A stretch of DNA of 64,000 nucleotides from Bradyrhizobium semiaridum (GTDB taxonomy: Bacteria; Pseudomonadota; Alphaproteobacteria; Rhizobiales; Xanthobacteraceae), in assembly GCF_020329505.1 (NCBI RefSeq), contig NZ_JAGKJJ010000003.1, positions 62,001 to 126,000 of the forward strand, written 5' to 3'. Shown piece by piece: positions 60,260-64,000 of this stretch. Every line of letters begins with the position of its first letter. Within the stretch, counting starts at the first letter, position 1. The position numbers were made by a program, and so were the translations under genes. The notes beneath the pieces were generated by a model. The model saw only the letters and a program-made list of their open reading frames with translations, searched no databases and had not been told where the DNA came from.

Positions 60260-61013
60260 AGCCCTCGGATCCCTTGCGCAGGCCTTGCCATTGCGCGTCG
60301 TCGTGGCCGCAGACTACGGTGGCGCCGCTGTTCTCGATCCGGCGAACCTCCGCATAGGTCTTCAACTGAAGGTCGACGTTCCAGGTGTTGCGCGGCGGCG
60401 CGTCGGTGTCGAGATGCAGCCGCAGGCTGACCGAGTCGGACGCCAGCAGAAACTGGCCGTCGCGATCGAGGCTGACGAGCGCGCCGACGATCCCCGGCGT
60501 GTGGCCCGGCAGTGGCACCAGCACGACGCTGGAATCGCCGAACAGATCCTTCTCTCCATGCACCGCCTTGATCGGTTGCCCGTAGTCCCAATCGTTCCTG
60601 AGATAGCCGGCCGCTTCCGCGTTCGGCGCCTTCGCGGCTTCGATCTCCTTCGCATGCGCCAGGATCGTCGCCTTCCTGAAGAACTGGTTGCAGCCGCAAT
60701 GATCGGGATGGAAGTGCGAGTTGACGACGATGTCGATGTCATCAGGCCCGAGCCCGGTGCATGCCAGGCTCGGCAGCAAGGTCTCCTCCGCGCTCATCAG
60801 CGGCTTCATGACCTTGGCGAGCGGTCCCCAACGCTCCTCAGCATGGTCGACCGCCGCGGGATGACAGCCGGTGTCGAACAGCACATTGCCCTGCTTGTGC
60901 CGGATCAGGGCGCTGCTGACGGGAAGGTCGATGGTTTCGCTGCGATCGGCGCCGGGCACGTAGATGCTCTTCTTCATGCGGACGCGGCCGGCGGCGAGGA
61001 AATTGAGCTTCAT
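60252..61013 (-). CDS. Metallo-beta-lactamase fold lactonase/hydrolase (AHL-lactonase-like)
   Basis: 253 residues with the dinuclear-zinc motif NSHFHPDHCG (HxHxDH), a following LPLPGHTPG and ASDSVSLRLH, and CGHDDAQW at the C-terminus. This is the N-acyl-homoserine-lactonase-like group, which opens lactone rings. The gene overlaps the large subunit by eight bases and the 2Fe-2S subunit by four, so it is locked into the hydroxylase operon. It probably hydrolyses the hydroxylase product, possibly a lactone, to a hydroxy acid. Confidence 0.85.
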   Translation of the reverse strand: MKLNFLAAGRVRMKKSIYVPGADRSETIDLPVSSALIRHKQGNVLFDTGCHPAAVDHAEERWGPLAKVMKPLMSAEETLLPSLACTGLGPDDIDIVVNSHFHPDHCGCNQFFRKATILAHAKEIEAAKAPNAEAAGYLRNDWDYGQPIKAVHGEKDLFGDSSVVLVPLPGHTPGIVGALVSLDRDGQFLLASDSVSLRLHLDTDAPPRNTWNVDLQLKTYAEVRRIENSGATVVCGHDDAQWQGLRKGSEGYE

Positions 61014-61492
61014 GACGCTTTCTCCGTGCGCTTGGCCGCGGCGCTTCTGATCGCCGCGACGATGTTCTGATATCCGGTGCAGCGGCAGAGATTCCCGGAG
61101 AGCCCCTCGCGGATGTCGTCATCGGTCGCGAGGGGATATTTCCGGAGCAGATCTTCGCCGGTCATCAGCATGCCGGGCGTGCAGAAGCCGCACTGCAGCC
61201 CGTGATGCTCGCGGAATTCGGCCTGCAGCACATTGAGCTCATCGGGTGATCCGAGTCCTTCGACCGTGACGATCTCGGCGCCATTGGCCTGGACCGCCAG
61301 CATCAGGCAGGCGCGCACGCTGTCGCCGTTGACCAGCACCGTACAGGCGCCGCACACGCCATGCTCGCATCCGACATGGGTCCCGGTCAGTCCGAGCCGG
61401 TCGCGCAGGAAGTCGGAAAGCAGCATGCGCGGTTCGACATCAGAGACGTCGTATGTCTCGCCATTCACGGTCACAGATACGTGCATCGTCAT
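61010..61492 (-). CDS. Molybdenum hydroxylase 2Fe-2S subunit
   Basis: 160 residues with plant-type cluster CEHGVCGACTVLVNGDSVRA and C-terminal second cluster CGFCTPGMLM plus CRCTGYQNIV. Full length for CoxS-type subunits. The gene is four bases from the FAD-subunit gene and overlaps the lactonase gene. It passes electrons from the molybdenum centre to FAD. Confidence 0.93.
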   Translation of the reverse strand: MTMHVSVTVNGETYDVSDVEPRMLLSDFLRDRLGLTGTHVGCEHGVCGACTVLVNGDSVRACLMLAVQANGAEIVTVEGLGSPDELNVLQAEFREHHGLQCGFCTPGMLMTGEDLLRKYPLATDDDIREGLSGNLCRCTGYQNIVAAIRSAAAKRTEKAS

Positions 61493-61496
61493 CGGA

Positions 61497-62357
61497 TCAG
61501 CCCTTCATGGCCAACGCGGTCCGCAACGCGCGCCTGGCGAGTTGCGCGAGCAGATGCTTGCGGTAGTCGGCCGACGCATGCAGATCGTCGTTCGGGGCGA
61601 CCAGCGAGACGACAATCTCCGCGAAACGATCCGGCGTCGTGTCGTCGAGCGCCATCGCAACGAGCTCGTCCTCAGCCTCCCTCAGCCGCCGCGGCGTGTC
61701 GGCCACACCCATCACCGCGACGCGCGCGGCCTCCAAGCTGGCCGGTCCGCGGCGGACCGAGACGGCGATGCTCGCGAGCGCGAAGTCGCCGAAGCGCCGC
61801 GCGACTTCCTCGAACGCCCAGCCATCCTGCTTCAGGACCGGGAACTCGACCTCGACCACAATCTCCTCGGGCTCCAGACAATTCGTCAGGGCGTCGACGA
61901 AGAAGTTTCCTGCCGCTATCGTCCTGCGGCCCGAGGGCCCCTGCACCGAGATTTCAGCCTCGTAGAAGGTCGCGAGCATCGGCAGCTCGGCGGCGGGATC
62001 GGCATGCGACAGACTGCCGCCGATGGTGCCGCGATTGCGGATCGCCAGGTGCGCGACGTGGCGCATCGCCGCCGACATCACCGGCAGTTTGGACGCGATC
62101 AGCGGCGAATGCTCCAGCTCACGATGGCGGGCCAGCGCGCCGATAGCGATACGGTCACCGCGGTCTTCAATGTACGACAATCCCTCGATGCCGTTGAGAT
62201 CGACGAGCACGGCGGGACGAGCCATCCGGAAGTTCAGCAGCGGCAGCAGGCTCTGACCGCCGGCCAGCACCTTGCCCTCGCCGTTCGACGCAACCAGCGC
62301 CGCGATCGCGGCGTCGATCGTCGATGGTGAAACGTATTCGAACTGCGCAGGCTTCAT
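61497..62357 (-). CDS. Molybdenum hydroxylase FAD-binding subunit
   Basis: 286 residues, CoxM-type: FAD motifs AGGQSLLPLLNFRMARP and TIGGSLSHADPAAELP. Start MKPAQFEY follows GGAGG by seven bases. The longer in-frame extension upstream lies over the enoyl-CoA hydratase gene and is not coding. Length matches the family. Confidence 0.92.
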   Translation of the reverse strand: MKPAQFEYVSPSTIDAAIAALVASNGEGKVLAGGQSLLPLLNFRMARPAVLVDLNGIEGLSYIEDRGDRIAIGALARHRELEHSPLIASKLPVMSAAMRHVAHLAIRNRGTIGGSLSHADPAAELPMLATFYEAEISVQGPSGRRTIAAGNFFVDALTNCLEPEEIVVEVEFPVLKQDGWAFEEVARRFGDFALASIAVSVRRGPASLEAARVAVMGVADTPRRLREAEDELVAMALDDTTPDRFAEIVVSLVAPNDDLHASADYRKHLLAQLARRALRTALAMKG

Positions 62358-62389
62358 CGGATGCCCTCCAGGGCTGCTCGTTTCCGGAC

Positions 62390-63166
62390 CTACGCGCCGC
62401 GGAACTGCGGCGGCCGCTTCTCCGCGAACGCGCGGCGGCCTTCCCTGAAGTCTTCGCTCTCGGAGGCTTCGTCGATCAGCCGCTGTACCGCGGCCCGATC
62501 GAGCCCGCCGACGCCCATCGAAAGACCGTTCAGCATGTGCTTCGCGCCGGCGATCGACAGCGGTGCGTTGACGGAAAGCCGCCGCAGGAATTGCTCGGCC
62601 GCGAGACCGGGATTCTCGTGCAATTCGTCGAGCAGCCCCATCGAGATGGCTTGCTCGGCGGAATAGCGGTCCGCCGAGTAGAGGATACGCTTCGCATTCG
62701 AAACGCCCGTGAGGGCGAGCAGCCGTTGCACGCTGTGCAGGCCGTAGACGATCGACAGCCTGGCTGCGGGTATCCCGACCGTCGCGGTGCGGTCGCCGAA
62801 ACGAAAGTCGCACGCCAAAGCAAGGTGGCAGCCTCCGCCAAGGCAGTAGCCGGAGATCGCGGCCACGACTGGCTTGCCGAGCGCGGCGATCGCGCTCGAG
62901 CAGGCATCGACCTCTACTTCATAGGCGGCGCTTTGGTGCCTGTCGTCGCGGATGCTCTCGAATTCGGAAATGTCGGCGCCGACGGAAAAGTCCTTTCCCG
63001 CACCCTTCAGGACGACGCCGCGGACCTCCTCTTCGCCGGCCAGGCCCGAGAAGATCGCGGCCATTTCGCTCCACATCGCGAGCGTCACGGCATTCTTAAG
63101 CGAGGGCCGGTTCAGAACGACGTGGGCGATGCCGTCGCGCTGCTCGATGTAAATTTCCTCCGACAC
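62390..63166 (-). CDS. Enoyl-CoA hydratase/isomerase family protein
   Basis: 258 residues, crotonase fold: GAGKDFSVGADISEFESIRD oxyanion region and GYCLGGGCHLALACDFRFGD followed by AARLSIVYG. The start is GTG at 63166 (SEEIYIEQRDGI) with AGAGG upstream; an ATG 57 bases earlier would lie close to the operator. First gene of the seven-gene operon. It may hydrate the crotonyl-CoA-type product of the AbfD-like dehydratase. Confidence 0.87.
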   Translation of the reverse strand: MSEEIYIEQRDGIAHVVLNRPSLKNAVTLAMWSEMAAIFSGLAGEEEVRGVVLKGAGKDFSVGADISEFESIRDDRHQSAAYEVEVDACSSAIAALGKPVVAAISGYCLGGGCHLALACDFRFGDRTATVGIPAARLSIVYGLHSVQRLLALTGVSNAKRILYSADRYSAEQAISMGLLDELHENPGLAAEQFLRRLSVNAPLSIAGAKHMLNGLSMGVGGLDRAAVQRLIDEASESEDFREGRRAFAEKRPPQFRGA

Positions 63167-63226
63167 GTAACCTCTTTGGCATTGGCCGATGAAACTAGGG
63201 TTCTCTCGTAGTCGACCATTCAAATT

Positions 63227-63245
63227 GTTACTTGCATAAATAGAC
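63227..63245 (-). promoter_or_regulatory. HxlR-type operator upstream of the enoyl-CoA hydratase operon
   Basis: GTTACTTGCATAAATAGAC matches the SBP/HxlR intergenic motif at 54399-54417 in 17 of 19 positions. It is 61 bp upstream of the GTG start and is the only sizeable shared sequence found between the two promoter regions. It therefore marks a common regulatory site for the second operon. Confidence 0.7.
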
Positions 63246-64000
63246 TATTTCGATTGCCCGCGTCAAGTTGCAATGATTACTCGGCATCGCTTCCAATTAA
63301 GGAGATGACCGACCGGCCGGATTTGCCGGAACCGGCGAATGCAGATATCAGTGATCGCCACGGCTCGGCAGAGGCCCGATTTATCCGCTCGACACATTCG
63401 AAGCGATTTTCCGCCGCTCTCCGACGCACGCCATCCGTGTCGTTAGGGTCATCGATCGCTGGGTTAGATGTCGCCTTCTGGCCGACAGCTTAGCGCCTGA
63501 CTGAAGATCGGAATGTCGCGTAATGCCAGGCTGCCGCGATGGCTGCCTGCAGACCAGAATCATCAGATAAAGGCCGATCGCAGCCATTCATGGTCGTGGG
63601 CAGCTCAACACGGATGTACGGCGGCTTTGGGAGAATGATCGTGTCGCTGAATGGCGACGGTGGGCGCAAGGCAGGCCCGTCTTTGCACACGCTATTCTAC
63701 GCTAGGGCACTCCCGCCCTCGAAAGCGACTTTACATCATCCTGAAACTGGGCGCAGATCGAACCAGCGAAGCAGAGACGGAGAACGCGAGCTGATCGGAG
63801 TGAGGTTCGGACCGCAACGATATTGCGCGATGACGGACGGAATTCCGCGCAAACTACGCTATTGCCGCCGTTGTATCGGTCACTCCCACTCGATTATTCG
63901 GGGCCAAGCCAACCATCTTATTTTCCGTATGAAACTATTTTTCAGCGCAATTAGTACCGTCTTCGAGCCCGTCAGAAAACGACGCTACCGATTTTGCTCA
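63246..64000. other. Gene-free stretch with right repeat
   Basis: No gene can be supported. A minus-strand frame near 63490-63690 (YIRVELPTTMNGCDRPLSDD) may be a protein fragment but no family was recognised. The right direct repeat of the cassette lies at 63851-63898, and the sequence after it (AAACGACGCTACCGATTTT) ends with the window. Confidence 0.5.
63851..63898. repeat. Right direct repeat of the 13-kb cassette (att-like)
   Basis: CAAACTACGCTA (63851-63862) and ACTCCCACTCGATTAT (63883-63898), in the same order and orientation as at 50552-50606. On the minus strand the latter reads ATA ATC GAG TGG GAG TGA, IIEWE-stop. The gap between blocks is 20 bases here and 27 on the left, so the match is two short conserved blocks rather than one long repeat. 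Confidence 0.7.

Noticed and set aside
57800..60430. 876-codon open frame on the plus strand
   Set aside because: It is antisense to the molybdenum hydroxylase large subunit and SDR, has no recognisable domain and a His/Asp/Arg-rich composition typical of GC-rich shadow frames.
1..64000. CRISPR arrays, phage structural genes, intact insertion sequences or rRNA
   Set aside because: No regularly spaced repeats, Cas proteins, capsid or tail genes, transposases or rRNA segments were seen on either strand.

Overview
The window looks like chromosome of a high-GC alphaproteobacterium close to Bradyrhizobium. The evidence is indirect: small conserved proteins of a bradyrhizobial type (DUF6894, the 72-aa MPINRLL protein), several LIV-type ABC transporters, MetNIQ, a DUF2285/DUF736/ArdC/TraF set typical of rhizobial integrative elements, and many catabolic operons. 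No rRNA, intact tRNA, CRISPR array or intact insertion sequence was seen. Species assignment is inference.

Layout. 0.5-2.9 kb: small housekeeping-like proteins and a Crp/Fnr regulator. 3.4-4.4 kb: the decayed 3' end of a tyrosine integrase running into a tRNA-Pro 3' fragment, followed by a TraR-like LuxR regulator. 4.6-15.5 kb: a catabolic and uptake block (cupin, LysR, RutC- and RutD-like proteins, a complete LIV ABC transporter, SMP-30 lactonase, GST, second LysR). 15.6-21.1 kb: remnant of an integrative conjugative element (TraF, AlpA-like excisionase, DUF2285 activator, two broken DUF736 genes, ArdC, an isochorismatase-fold protein and a LuxI-type synthase with a good lux box). 22.3-35.8 kb: a sulfur-acquisition block (FAD protein, two MetQ plus a MetQ remnant, MetI, MetN, ferredoxin and AprA-like flavoprotein, two flavin monooxygenases, SsuCBA-type transporter with an apparent ssuC frameshift). 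35.5-36.4 kb: three broken genes. 36.4-43.1 kb: CaiB-type CoA transferase, HAD-family dehalogenase, MFS permease, LysR, secreted amidohydrolase. 43.2-49.6 kb: a three-component Rieske oxygenase regulon with MarR, SDR, cupin and a solute-binding protein; two of its promoters carry the same 14-16 bp palindrome between -35 and -10. 50.9-63.2 kb: a self-contained catabolic cassette.

The most interesting region is 50.6-63.9 kb. It encodes a 4-hydroxybutyryl-CoA dehydratase (AbfD-like), CoxG, a solute-binding protein, a fused double-HxlR regulator, an acyl-CoA ligase, an SDR, a three-subunit molybdenum hydroxylase with a metallo-beta-lactamase-fold lactonase gene between its subunit genes, and an enoyl-CoA hydratase. 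The two outward promoter regions share a 19-bp motif, so one regulator may control everything. The block is bracketed by two direct repeats (12/12 and 15/16 matches) whose core reads, on the minus strand, as the last codons of a guaA-like gene (IIEWE-stop), a known type of island attachment site. I infer a mobile cassette for a cyclic substrate or lactone, going through a 4-hydroxyacyl-CoA to crotonyl-CoA-type intermediates. The substrate cannot be read from sequence.
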